Shown here: positions 1 through 8,488 of the stretch, piece by piece | Layout of the letters: every line of letters starts with the position of its first letter | How positions within the stretch are numbered: the first letter of the stretch is position 1 | Assembly (NCBI GenBank): GCA_905199855.1 | Contig: CAJKHY010000002.1 | Location: 15,105-79,104 of the forward strand | DNA from: an uncultured Clostridium sp. | Lineage (GTDB): Bacteria; Bacillota_I; Bacilli_A; RF39; UBA660 | Direction: 5' to 3' | DNA: 64,000 nucleotides | Position numbers and translations under genes: made by a program | The notes under the pieces: generated by a model | Databases searched by the model: none | Seen by the model: only the letters and a program-made list of their open reading frames with translations | What the model was told of the DNA's origin: nothing

Positions 1-2017
1 GTCCTAAAACAATTAATTGACTATCTTTATTTGTATTTAAATACTTTCCTATTTTATTTGCCGATTCTTGAGCACTGTTATAATCTTTAGATAATATTTT
101 TACTAAAGCTAAATAATAATATGGAGGGTATTTTAATTTTTTTCTAATATTCATTTCCATGTTAAAGAATGCATCATAATTATGTTCTTTGGATAATGTA
201 ATTGCATAGTGGTTTTCGTTATATGTTTGAATAATTACTTCTCCTTCTAATTCATCTCTTCCTGCTCGTCCTGATACTTGTGATAATAAATCAAAAGTAT
301 ATTCACTACTTCTAAAATCAGGTAAGTTTAATGAAGTATCTGCATTAACTACTCCTACTAAAGTTACTCTAGAAAAATCAAGTCCTTTAGCAATCATTTG
401 AGTACCTACTAAAATATCATATTTTTCATTAGCAAAATCTTCTATTATTTGTTGGTGCATTCCTTTTTTAGATGTTGTATCTAAATCCATTCTTACTATT
501 CTAGCACCTTCAAATAATTTTTTGAGTTCTTCTTCTAGTTTTTGTGTTCCTACGCCATAGTCTTGCATATCACTTTCATTACAATTTGGACAAGTACTAA
601 TATTTTTACTACCATATCCGCAGTAGTGGCATCTTAAGGTATCACTTGTTTTATGATATGTTAAAGTAATATCACAGTTAGGACATTTTACTGTATAACC
701 ACAATTTCTACAAATAAGCATTGAAGAATAACCTCTTCTATTTAAAAGCAATATTATTTGCTCTTTTTTATCTAGTTTTTCTTTTATTTTAGTGATTAAT
801 GGATTAGATAAAAAACTATTATTTTTCTTAATCTCTTTTTTCATATCTACGATAGTTACTTTAGGTAAAGTTTTATGGTTTGCTCTTTTAGATAGTTTTA
901 ATAAATGATAATTCCCTTTCAAACTTCTTGCATAGCTTTCAATAGTAGGTGTTGCACTTCCAAGTATCAGTGGTATTTGATGGTATTCGCTTCTTAAAAT
1001 TGCTACATCTTTAGCATTATATCTAGGATTACAGTCTTGTTTATAACTTTGGGAATGTTCTTCATCAATAATAATGATACCAAGATTTGGCAATGGTGCA
1101 AAGATAGCACTTCTAGCCCCGATAACAATACTAACATGACCTTCTCTTATTTTACGGTACTCATCATACTTTTCATATTCAGTTAGTCCACTATGAAGGA
1201 CAGCTATCTTATCTCCAAAAATATTGGTGAATCTTCCTATTATTTGAGGAGTTAAACTAATTTCGGGTACTAAAATAATAGCACTTTTGCCTCTTTTTAA
1301 TACTTCTCTTATAACGTCAATATATACTTCTGTTTTTCCACTTCCTGTTACTCCATATAATAAATATGTTAAACATTTATCTAAATTATTTTTTATTTCA
1401 TTACTAGCCAATTTCTGTTCTTCGTTCAATACTACTTTTTTATACGTACTATTACTCCTATATTTGTAGCGGTATTTCTCTTCATATATAAATTGGATTA
1501 ATTCTTTTTTCAGTAAAGTATTAATTGTGGAATCTAAACTAGTTATTAATATTCTTTCTTCTTTTAATAATCTTTCTAATACTTCTTTCTGTTTTTTATA
1601 TTTTGTTTGATTTATATATTCTAGTATTGCATCTTTACCTTTATTTAAAATAATATATCTATCTTTTTTTACATTCATATTTACTTTATTTTTAGCCTTT
1701 AGGGCTTTTGGTAACATAGACTGATAAGCACTTATAAGACTACATAAAGTCTTTTCTTTTATTTTTTTACCTAAATATAATAATTCAGGATTAAGGATAG
1801 CATCAGTATCTACCAAAGATATTATTTCTTTAAGTTCATATTTCTCTTCACATATATTTTTTATTTCTAGTAAAAAACCTTCTAAAGTCATAGTACCAAA
1901 AGGTACTTTTACTCGAACACCTATTTTTACATCATTAATTAAATTATTAGGAATAATATATGTAAATAATTTATCAACACTTTTAGCTCCAATTTCTACT
2001 AAAACACTTGCAAACAT
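1..2017 (-). CDS. priA: Primosomal protein N' (replication restart helicase), C-terminus cut by window edge
   Basis: PriA is the superfamily 2 DNA helicase that recognises stalled forks and reloads the replisome. The frame reads from ATG 2017 (start of protein MFASVLVEIGAK) off the left end of the window with no stop, giving about 672 residues. It shows the Walker A motif (TGSGKTEVY), the DEEH helicase motif II, and the paired zinc-binding CxxC clusters (CRNCGYTVKCPNC and CHYCGYG...CPNC) that interrupt the helicase core only in PriA. The C-terminal tail is missing because of the window boundary, not a mutation. Start choice: GGAAGAG lies 6-8 nt upstream of ATG 2017. A consensus promoter lies at 2060-2088. 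Confidence 0.95.
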   Translation of the reverse strand, partial: MFASVLVEIGAKSVDKLFTYIIPNNLINDVKIGVRVKVPFGTMTLEGFLLEIKNICEEKYELKEIISLVDTDAILNPELLYLGKKIKEKTLCSLISAYQSMLPKALKAKNKVNMNVKKDRYIILNKGKDAILEYINQTKYKKQKEVLERLLKEERILITSLDSTINTLLKKELIQFIYEEKYRYKYRSNSTYKKVVLNEEQKLASNEIKNNLDKCLTYLLYGVTGSGKTEVYIDVIREVLKRGKSAIILVPEISLTPQIIGRFTNIFGDKIAVLHSGLTEYEKYDEYRKIREGHVSIVIGARSAIFAPLPNLGIIIIDEEHSQSYKQDCNPRYNAKDVAILRSEYHQIPLILGSATPTIESYARSLKGNYHLLKLSKRANHKTLPKVTIVDMKKEIKKNNSFLSNPLITKIKEKLDKKEQIILLLNRRGYSSMLICRNCGYTVKCPNCDITLTYHKTSDTLRCHYCGYGSKNISTCPNCNESDMQDYGVGTQKLEEELKKLFEGARIVRMDLDTTSKKGMHQQIIEDFANEKYDILVGTQMIAKGLDFSRVTLVGVVNADTSLNLPDFRSSEYTFDLLSQVSGRAGRDELEGEVIIQTYNENHYAITLSKEHNYDAFFNMEMNIRKKLKYPPYYYLALVKILSKDYNSAQESANKIGKYLNTNKDSQLIVLG

Positions 2018-2059
2018 AGATACCACTCTTCCTTTATTCAATGAAAATATGATATATCA

Positions 2060-2088
2060 AATATATCATAGTAAGTTATTATTGTCAA
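2060..2088 (-). promoter_or_regulatory. priA promoter (sigma-A type)
   Basis: On the minus strand a perfect -35 TTGACA (2083-2088) and a -10 TATATT (2060-2065) are separated by exactly 17 nt, about 40 nt upstream of the priA start. TCAAACAAATGT sits 11 nt upstream of the -35, and the same 12-mer at the same distance precedes the toxN promoter. Confidence 0.75.
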
Positions 2089-2125
2089 GATATTTTTAAA
2101 CATTTGTTTGAGTATTTTCGTCTTT

Positions 2126-2147
2126 AAAAAGGCGGTCTATATCCACC
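2126..2147 (-). terminator. Intrinsic terminator overlapping the stop of the 2137-2520 gene
   Basis: On the minus strand GGTGG / CCGCC (one G-U pair) forms a 5-bp stem with a 7-nt loop followed by five Ts. The stem starts in the last codons of the upstream gene. Confidence 0.6.
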
Positions 2148-2520
2148 TTGAATTACTTACATCTAAGACTTCTTCTTTTTGAAAACTATTTGTAAATAAT
2201 ACTATTGTTTTAATCACATTCCTAATACTATTTTGATTATCTAAAGATACTTGCTTAGCATCAAGTAACTTACTTAGCCCTTTTTTATATTTTTTATCTT
2301 TTACATATAGATATAATGATTTATCGATAGCACTAATGATTTTGAGTTGTCTTTCATCACTAGGATCAGCTGAAAAAATTAAATCACGATACCAATCAAT
2401 TAGTATTTGAGATAAACTATCTCCTTCTTCATATTCGTAGTTAACAATACTATCATAATAAGGACAAGTACTTAAAATTTTTCTAACTAAAGAATAATCT
2501 ATTGTTTGAGTTTGAACCAT
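2137..2520 (-). CDS. Hypothetical protein, 127 aa
   Basis: I do not recognise this protein. It is 127 residues from ATG 2520, has no signal peptide or membrane segment, and looks like a soluble mostly helical protein (central part rich in Lys/Leu/Ile, C-terminus ending in SRWI). The start is chosen because AGGTG lies 7 nt upstream of ATG 2520; a GTG three codons earlier overlaps that ribosome site. It follows the DUF2207 gene by about 115 nt and ends in its own terminator just before priA. Confidence 0.65.
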   Translation of the reverse strand: MVQTQTIDYSLVRKILSTCPYYDSIVNYEYEEGDSLSQILIDWYRDLIFSADPSDERQLKIISAIDKSLYLYVKDKKYKKGLSKLLDAKQVSLDNQNSIRNVIKTIVLFTNSFQKEEVLDVSNSRWI

Positions 2521-2635
2521 TATTATCACCTATCTTTCGAGGCTATTATTACTTATGTTTAAATTATAGCATGATAAATTAAATTGTTCAATATATTAGA
2601 CACTTTTTGTGTCAAATAATACCATTTTTTTGTGG

Positions 2636-4351
2636 TTATCTACCACCCATGGAGCCTCCGCCCCCTCCACCGAAGGAACCTCCTCCTCCGCCTCCTGAAG
2701 AAAATCCGCCTCCTCCAGAAGAATAACTCTCAGCATCTCTTCTAGCACTTGAGGCTGCTGAAGCACTGGTAATAGACATATTATTTATAAATATTAAAAT
2801 ATCATAATCAAGTCCATTACCCATTTGTTCTATTACTTCAGGATACATATTCTTAAGTTGTTTTGCAACTTTTGAGGCAATACCAAAAAGATAAGCAAAC
2901 ATTAAATATTCATCCCAAAGTTTAACTTCCAATACCTCTTTAGTATTCATTTGAGAAAATTCGATTAAAAACTTTTTTAAACCATATAATTTCTTAGTTT
3001 CTTCATAAATAGTATCATCCATAACATTTTTATACTTACATTCTTCTTTATTAGTTCTCTTATAAATATGTCCTTCACTCTTAAGTTTATTTAAATAATC
3101 ATTAGATATTTTATTAAATATATCAAGAAACTTACTATAGTTTCTACGAGCCCATTTTTCTAGTTCGTTACTCTCTAAATATCCGTCATTACTAGCTTCA
3201 TACATCATATTAAATAATTTTTTTTCATTCTCATTATCAAATGTAGGATTCATTGTTAAATCAATAATACTTACTTCTTTTTTTAATAAACCCTTCTTTT
3301 CTTTTCTAAATTTTATCTTATCATTTTTTACCCATTTTAATATAATCGCTCCGAATATATTTGTTGTTTCATAACCACCAAAATGATTTATATTAATTAA
3401 AGTATTTGCATAATATATATCTTTATTACAAGGTATTTCTCTAAACATCATAGCATCTTTATAACTGATGGTTTTATTATTTTTAAATCCATATTTAGAC
3501 GAACTTATTGTCTTATAAATAAGCGTGGCTATTCCTCCAAATACAATAAGTTGAAAGATGATCACAATATATGGTATTATTCTAGCAAAAAGTGATGGTT
3601 TGTAATTATAATTATTATTGTAATCATTGTAATCATCATAGTCATAATGAAAACTACCTTCTTTCGCATCTCCAAGTATTTCTTCAAAATTATTGAAATT
3701 TTCTACTTGATAGTTAGTACTAAAAGTATTTAAAGGGAATTTAACTAACAAAACAACATATTCATCATCTAAACTACCCTCATTAGACATAAGAATTGTC
3801 CCGTCTTTTACATATGCATATCCTTTATAACCATATCCCCACACATCTAAATTATCAGGAAAATCATAATAACTTTTAACAGTTACATCAAAGCTATCCG
3901 CAGTAAATTTTGGAAATAAAGTAAAGTATAAAACTTGAGCATCTTTGGTATTAAAAATATAGTTTGATATATCATAAGTAAGAATAAAGGTATGAGATTT
4001 CATATCTTTTTTGCCAAAGCATAATTCTAACCCATTAGATATATAATTAATACCATAATAACCTGCTTTTTCTTCTATACTACCATTAACATTCCAATTA
4101 CTTTTATATGTCAATTCCTTATTATCCATAGAAACTTTAAAATTAGTTAATTTAGACTCTCCAAGATTTAATATTTGTTTATACCATTCACTCCCAGAAT
4201 CTGCCTTTACCTTCCAAGTCTCTTTAATACTAGCATTTCCCTCTTTATTAATAAATACTTCCATTTTAACACCATAAATATGGTCCGCATTTACTTTAAA
4301 AGGTATTAACACCATTAATAATAGTAAGAAATATTTACATTTTTTAAACAT
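2636..4351 (-). CDS. DUF2207 membrane protein with glycine-rich tail (second copy)
   Basis: YciQ/DUF2207-type envelope protein of unknown biochemical role. A signal peptide (about residues 1-22, FLLLLMVLIPFKVNA) leads into an extracellular beta-rich DUF2207 domain (about 23-220), a Tyr/Asn/Asp-rich linker, one strong transmembrane segment (about 255-280), a cytoplasmic helical domain (about 300-530), and a C-terminal run of SSGGGG and GGGGSFGG repeats. ATG 4351 is preferred because GGGGAG lies 8 nt upstream; GTG 4360 overlaps the stop of the upstream peptidase gene. It is the last gene of the lemA operon and a distant paralogue of the 5003-6859 gene. Confidence 0.85.
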   Translation of the reverse strand: MFKKCKYFLLLLMVLIPFKVNADHIYGVKMEVFINKEGNASIKETWKVKADSGSEWYKQILNLGESKLTNFKVSMDNKELTYKSNWNVNGSIEEKAGYYGINYISNGLELCFGKKDMKSHTFILTYDISNYIFNTKDAQVLYFTLFPKFTADSFDVTVKSYYDFPDNLDVWGYGYKGYAYVKDGTILMSNEGSLDDEYVVLLVKFPLNTFSTNYQVENFNNFEEILGDAKEGSFHYDYDDYNDYNNNYNYKPSLFARIIPYIVIIFQLIVFGGIATLIYKTISSSKYGFKNNKTISYKDAMMFREIPCNKDIYYANTLININHFGGYETTNIFGAIILKWVKNDKIKFRKEKKGLLKKEVSIIDLTMNPTFDNENEKKLFNMMYEASNDGYLESNELEKWARRNYSKFLDIFNKISNDYLNKLKSEGHIYKRTNKEECKYKNVMDDTIYEETKKLYGLKKFLIEFSQMNTKEVLEVKLWDEYLMFAYLFGIASKVAKQLKNMYPEVIEQMGNGLDYDILIFINNMSITSASAASSARRDAESYSSGGGGFSSGGGGGGSFGGGGGGSMGGR

Positions 4352-4356
4352 TTTCA

Positions 4357-5025
4357 TCACTCCCCTTTTAACTTTCTCCTTATTTTTTTATAATCAGGCA
4401 TATATTTTTCTACCAAACTCCAAAATTTTTTAGAATGATCATGATAAATATAATGTGATAATTCATGAACAATAACATAATCTAAACACTCATACGAATA
4501 ATTTATTAATGTAGTATTTAAAGTAATAATATTATCCTTATAATTACATACTCCCCATCTGGTTTTCATTTTTCTTACTCTTATCTTAGTATTAGGCAAT
4601 TCTTCTTCAAATATATTAATATAATATTTAACTCTTTCTTCTACTCTTTCTTGAAATATTTTATTTAAATAAATATTTACTTCTTTTATATTTTTAGCCT
4701 CGATAATATTATCTTTTATTTCTATTTTTTTAATACTATCATTGATAGTAATATAATATTTAGTGCCAAATATTATATATTCATTTTCATTTAGTTTTTC
4801 TATTTTTTGTTTTTTAATCCTCGTATTTACCATTTTTGTAATAGATTTAATATTATCATTTATCAATTTATTTATGTATATTTTAGGTACTAAAACATTC
4901 GTAGTTACAATAATATTTAAATTTTCATCTACCCTTATATATGTATTCTTAATTCTCTTCTTTTTTATAATTATGTTATATTGGTTATTATCGATGGTGA
5001 GTTTATCCACGACCTCCACCGCCAC
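4357..5025 (-). CDS. YgjP-like zinc metallopeptidase (DUF45)
   Basis: Predicted cytosolic gluzincin of the YgjP/UTP-pyrophosphatase-associated DUF45 family. Residues 187-191 are HELSH, followed by YIYHDHSKKFW with a third His at about 197, the family's usual zinc ligands. The upstream RWGVC segment (about 156-160) is also a family hallmark. The start is uncertain: in-frame GTGs at 5025, 5019 and 5010 all lie in the glycine-rich end of the upstream DUF2207 gene, so the two genes overlap by 8-23 nt and are translationally coupled. The downstream DUF2207 gene begins at its stop. Its place between two DUF2207 genes suggests a shared envelope function, which is inference. Confidence 0.85.
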   Translation of the reverse strand: MAVEVVDKLTIDNNQYNIIIKKKRIKNTYIRVDENLNIIVTTNVLVPKIYINKLINDNIKSITKMVNTRIKKQKIEKLNENEYIIFGTKYYITINDSIKKIEIKDNIIEAKNIKEVNIYLNKIFQERVEERVKYYINIFEEELPNTKIRVRKMKTRWGVCNYKDNIITLNTTLINYSYECLDYVIVHELSHYIYHDHSKKFWSLVEKYMPDYKKIRRKLKGE

Positions 5026-6859
5026 CGAAGCCTCCTCCGCCTACTCCAAACGATGCTCCTCCACCAAATCCACTTCCATTTGAATCAGAAGAAGCCGCCG
5101 TTTGAGCAGTTGTAATAGCCCTTGTTAAACTTTCTGTAATGCTATTTGTAATACTATTACCAAATCCCATATGATAAGTATAGAATATTGGCGATGTATT
5201 TATTGTATCTTCATTATAATTAAGTTCTTTTATTTTCATATTCATAGCTTTTTCTACCTTATCAGCAATACCAAAAACAGTAGCATAAACTAAATATTTT
5301 TCCCAAAGATGTATTTCTAATATCTCTTTATCATTAAATCTTCCAAAATCAAGTAAGAATTTTTTAAATCCCATCCACTTAGCATAATCTTCGCATCCCT
5401 TAATAGTCTTCTTCTTGGCCACGGCAAAGTATACTATTCCAAAAATAGATAAAATTAAAACAAAATATACCAACACATTATTCAAACTCAAACCAAGTAC
5501 TAAAGAAAATATACCAATTCCAAGTAAAGAATATAAAATTCCTATTGCTTGTTTTGAACCTATATTTTCATAAAATTTTTCTTCTTTCCCTTTTTCTATT
5601 ACTTTATTCTTCCATTCAGTATACTTCTTTATAAATGAAGCATATTCTTTCTTGCTAGCCTTTTTAATATCCTCGCTCGTTACAGAAACACCATTTCCTA
5701 CTTCATTAATAAGAAAATCTATTAAAATATCTTCTGTATCTGTAAGATTATCTTTATTACTCATAGTAATTGTAAACTTATTCTTATCATTTGCATCCAT
5801 TTCTACATTTAAATTTTTCTTCCTAATAAGTTCCATCACCGATGCCGATAAATATTCGGGTTTAATATATGAAGCAGATAATAAATATCCTAGTATTTCA
5901 GGACCATATGTGGCCGGAATATCACGCATATATTCATTATTAAACTTAGCCTTGTATTCTTTATCATATTTCTTATAAAAATTATAACCAATAAGAATAA
6001 AACCTAGTATCCAAGCTCCTTCAATTATATTAGCAATTAATATTTTAATTCTAGCCTTCTTTCTCAAATTATTTTGAATCTTAGCCTGTTCCTCTTCGAA
6101 TTTTAAAATATTATCTAAAGCCATAACATAAGTCCTCTTATTATTATTAGGTACTAATTCATTATCAAAAACAACGCGCATATCTATCTTAGTATTAGCA
6201 TTTAAAAAATCCCATTCCCCATATACTGTATGCTTATCCAATATTTCATTCATCCCATTGGCAGGACCATGTGTAAATACTCTCAATTCCTTAGAATCAC
6301 TAGGTAAATTTACTCTTAACTTGATATCGCTGATATCCTCACTCCATTCAAAGTTAAAAAGTAATTCGGCAATATCCTCATGAGTTACTATTATATCAGT
6401 TACATGATAAGTAATAACAAATGCCTTATTATTTGAGGAATGATTATATATTTTTATTTCTTTCTTGTTTCCATTATCCAAATATTCATAATAACCAGAC
6501 ATTCCATTTTTACCGTTTGTTATTAATTCATAACATGCATAATCATCGTTAGCATAAGAAAAATCAGTAATACTTCTTTTTTCTTCACCAACACAAATAT
6601 CTGTTATGTCACCAGCATTATAAATATCAGTCTTATAATAATCACTTGAATTATCTCCTTCAAATATCTTATTATTTCCCTTTAAATAAAGATTACGATA
6701 TAAATAATTATAACTACCAGATAAATCAATATATTCTCTAAAAGTAGCACTTCCATCCTCATTAACAGTTACATCAATATAATATTTGTTAGTATCATCT
6801 GCATAAGTCAAAGAAGGTATTATCAATAATATAATTAAAAATATTAATCTTTTTTTCAT
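5003..6859 (-). CDS. DUF2207 membrane protein with glycine-rich tail (first copy)
   Basis: Same architecture as the 2636-4351 gene: signal peptide (about 1-21), extracellular DUF2207 domain (about 22-245), a membrane segment near residues 275-295, two more hydrophobic stretches near 440-490, a cytoplasmic helical domain and a C-terminal glycine-rich tail (GGGASFGVGGGGFGGGGG). This copy carries an extra pair of internal membrane helices relative to the second copy. ATG 6859 is chosen over GTG 6865 because AGGAG sits 10 nt upstream. It lies 61 nt after lemA and overlaps the peptidase gene. LemA/DUF2207 neighbours are common in Bacillota; the biochemical role is not known. Confidence 0.85.
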   Translation of the reverse strand: MKKRLIFLIILLIIPSLTYADDTNKYYIDVTVNEDGSATFREYIDLSGSYNYLYRNLYLKGNNKIFEGDNSSDYYKTDIYNAGDITDICVGEEKRSITDFSYANDDYACYELITNGKNGMSGYYEYLDNGNKKEIKIYNHSSNNKAFVITYHVTDIIVTHEDIAELLFNFEWSEDISDIKLRVNLPSDSKELRVFTHGPANGMNEILDKHTVYGEWDFLNANTKIDMRVVFDNELVPNNNKRTYVMALDNILKFEEEQAKIQNNLRKKARIKILIANIIEGAWILGFILIGYNFYKKYDKEYKAKFNNEYMRDIPATYGPEILGYLLSASYIKPEYLSASVMELIRKKNLNVEMDANDKNKFTITMSNKDNLTDTEDILIDFLINEVGNGVSVTSEDIKKASKKEYASFIKKYTEWKNKVIEKGKEEKFYENIGSKQAIGILYSLLGIGIFSLVLGLSLNNVLVYFVLILSIFGIVYFAVAKKKTIKGCEDYAKWMGFKKFLLDFGRFNDKEILEIHLWEKYLVYATVFGIADKVEKAMNMKIKELNYNEDTINTSPIFYTYHMGFGNSITNSITESLTRAITTAQTAASSDSNGSGFGGGASFGVGGGGFGGGGGRG

Positions 6860-6920
6860 TTCCACTCAACTCCTAAATATAATTATAATATATATAATTA
6901 AAAGGCCTACATTGTAAGCC

Positions 6921-7496
6921 TTATTCAAATGATACTTTTGGTACTTCTTTTTCTTTTTCTTCAATTTTAAAGAACTCATAGACTTCAAACTTAAACATAT
7001 TAGCAATAATATTTGATGGAAACATTTGCACTAAATTGTTATAAGTTAAAACAGTATCATTATAGAATTGTCTAGCATAACTAATCTTATCTTCAGTATC
7101 TTTTAAATCATTTTGTAAACTAATAAAATTTTGGTTAGCTTTTAATTCAGGATAAGATTCACTTAACGCAAATAACTTATTTAAGGCTCCTGTTAATTGA
7201 TTATTAGCCTCGATTTCTTCATTAATTGAGCCAGCACTGACAAATTTATTTCTAGCCTCGATTACTTCAGCCAAAGTATTCTTTTCGTGTTTAGCATATC
7301 CTTTTACTGTTTCAACTAAGTTAGGAATTAAATCTGCTCTTCTTTTTAATTGAACATCTATTTGAGCCCATTGATCTTTTACTTTGTTTCTTGAATTAAC
7401 TAGTTTGTTATAAACTCCAATTCCATAAAAAATAAGTAAAATAATAACTGCAAATATGATAATAATTACTGTTGCTGTTGTTGATAAACCGCCCAT
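6921..7496 (-). CDS. lemA: LemA family protein
   Basis: LemA-type protein of 191 residues: a short extracellular N-terminus, one transmembrane helix (about 8-27), then a cytoplasmic helical bundle starting [20 protein letters not shown] and containing the family signatures [17 protein letters not shown] and [11 protein letters not shown]. The start is ATG 7496 with AAGGAGG upstream. It is the first gene of a four-gene operon with two DUF2207 proteins and a YgjP-like peptidase. Confidence 0.93.
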   Translation of the reverse strand: MGGLSTTATVIIIIFAVIILLIFYGIGVYNKLVNSRNKVKDQWAQIDVQLKRRADLIPNLVETVKGYAKHEKNTLAEVIEARNKFVSAGSINEEIEANNQLTGALNKLFALSESYPELKANQNFISLQNDLKDTEDKISYARQFYNDTVLTYNNLVQMFPSNIIANMFKFEVYEFFKIEEKEKEVPKVSFE

Positions 7497-7520
7497 TTAC
7501 ATACCTCCTTTTATATATTA

Positions 7521-7549
7521 AGTATACTATTAAAATAATAAATTTACAA
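7521..7549 (-). promoter_or_regulatory. lemA operon promoter
   Basis: Minus strand: -35 TTGTAA (7544-7549), 17-nt spacer, -10 TATACT (7521-7526), about 25 nt before the lemA start. The same two hexamers with the same spacing drive the arginine operon at 42503-42531. Confidence 0.7.
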
Positions 7550-7643
7550 GTACTTTTTTATGACATTTTTATATTTTTTTTTTGCTACTGGCGTTTTAGT
7601 TCATAAGAATGTTATTAATAGTTATAGTATTTTACAAATAAAA

Positions 7644-8165
7644 TTATATTATAACATTAGTAACATCACTAAAATTTCTACATTTTTCTTCTAACAATGG
7701 AAAATTACAACATCTATCCTTTACATTTTTAGGTAATTTATTATTTTTATATAAACTGTATAATAATTTTGATTTTTTGTTTATTTCTTTTCTATTAAGT
7801 GTTAACCAACGTAATTGATTTCTTAATAACTCAATTCTAAGCATTTCTTTTTTATCAGTAGTCCTCTTATTTAAGTCAAACTCAATATAATTTTTTGAAG
7901 TTACTGGAATCATATTATTAAAATTAACTACTCCATATACTCCATTATCTATCTTTACTAAATCCAAAGTATTTTTTAAAGACATATGTTTTGGCTTAGG
8001 GCTAGAAAGTGGAGCAAAATATTCACACTTGCCAACCATAAATAAAACTCCAATAAAAGGTCTCAATTGTTTTTGCCCTGCATTATATGGTACTTTATTA
8101 TCAAACAATCTTAAATAATCACAATAATTTGAATTTACTTTTACAATTTTAAATTTCTTATACAT
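7644..8165 (-). CDS. toxN: ToxN/AbiQ-family type III toxin (endoribonuclease)
   Basis: Predicted ToxN-family RNase of a type III toxin-antitoxin system, in which the protein is held inactive by a small repetitive RNA it processes itself. Family features visible in its 173 residues: an N-terminal strand and YCDYLRLFDNKVPYN, then RPFIGVLF (about 36-43), YFAPLSSPKPKH (about 49-60), the NNMIPV motif (about 83-88), a helical EMLRIELLRNQLRWL region, and a C-terminal CCNFPLLEEKC segment like that of Bacillus ToxN. Length matches the family. ATG 8165 has GGTGAT upstream. Immediately 5' lie a terminator and two tandem 37-nt repeats, the canonical type III layout. It also has its own consensus promoter, which is unusual. 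Confidence 0.9.
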   Translation of the reverse strand: MYKKFKIVKVNSNYCDYLRLFDNKVPYNAGQKQLRPFIGVLFMVGKCEYFAPLSSPKPKHMSLKNTLDLVKIDNGVYGVVNFNNMIPVTSKNYIEFDLNKRTTDKKEMLRIELLRNQLRWLTLNRKEINKKSKLLYSLYKNNKLPKNVKDRCCNFPLLEEKCRNFSDVTNVII

Positions 8166-8249
8166 ATAACATCACCATCCACATCTATTAATTAATTATA
8201 CCTTAATATAAATATTATCATTTGTTAACTTTGCTTATTGATTATCTTC

Positions 8250-8278
8250 ATTATAATATAAAGAATTAAAAATGTCAA
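8250..8278 (-). promoter_or_regulatory. Consensus promoter between the ToxI-like terminator and toxN
   Basis: Minus strand: TTGACA (8273-8278), 17-nt spacer, TATAAT (8250-8255), a perfect sigma-A consensus. Transcription would begin near 8243, leaving a leader of about 78 nt before toxN. It lies downstream of the hairpin terminator, so the toxin can be transcribed without passing through the antitoxin repeats. Confidence 0.75.
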
Positions 8279-8311
8279 TAAAGTTTCATACATTTGTTTG
8301 AATATTTTTTC

Positions 8312-8340
8312 AAAAAAAGATTAGAGTCTGCTCTCTAATC
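8312..8340 (-). terminator. Terminator between the antitoxin repeats and toxN
   Basis: Minus strand: an 8-bp perfect stem GATTAGAG / CTCTAATC (8333-8340 with 8319-8326), 6-nt loop, then seven Ts. This is the position in which type III systems place the attenuating terminator. Confidence 0.85.
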
Positions 8341-8343
8341 TAC

Positions 8344-8417
8344 TTTTTTAGCTGCCATTTATAGAGCTGGCTTCACTCGCTTTTTTAGCTGCCATTTATA
8401 GAGCTGGCTTCACTCGC
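8344..8417 (-). repeat. Two perfect 37-nt tandem repeats (ToxI units)
   Basis: Units at 8344-8380 and 8381-8417 are identical and abut directly. On the minus strand each reads GCGAGTGAAGCCAGCTC, then a 14-nt second half containing TGGCAGCT, then six As. A further A6 lies just 5' of the first unit, so three A6 runs bracket two units. Confidence 0.95.
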
Positions 8418-8488
8418 TTTTTTGTTACTACATAAGTAGCATTATTATTATATGCATAACTGCACAACATAATCACTTATGTGCAATT

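Larger units (their letters stand above)
8312..8482 (-). ncRNA. toxI: ToxI-like antitoxin RNA (type III toxin-antitoxin)
   Basis: Proposed antitoxin RNA of the adjacent ToxN. Reading the minus strand from a predicted start near 8482, a leader of about 60 nt is followed by A6, two identical 37-nt units each ending in A6, and an intrinsic terminator. The A-runs at unit boundaries resemble the A-rich sites at which characterised ToxN proteins cut their own antitoxin. Each unit can be drawn as an H-type pseudoknot (GAG with CUC, GCCA with UGGC). The exact 5' end is not determined: a second, closer -10 (TATAAT at 8447-8452) could start the RNA near 8440. Confidence 0.8.

Noticed and set aside
2599..2613. 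GACAC-TTTTT-GTGTC hairpin upstream of the 2137-2520 gene as a terminator
   Set aside because: Only a 5-bp stem and no T-tract on either strand; too weak to call.
8344..8417. The two 37-nt repeats as a mini CRISPR array
   Set aside because: The repeats abut with no spacer, no cas genes are near, and a ToxN gene with a terminator directly follows; the type III toxin-antitoxin explanation accounts for all features.
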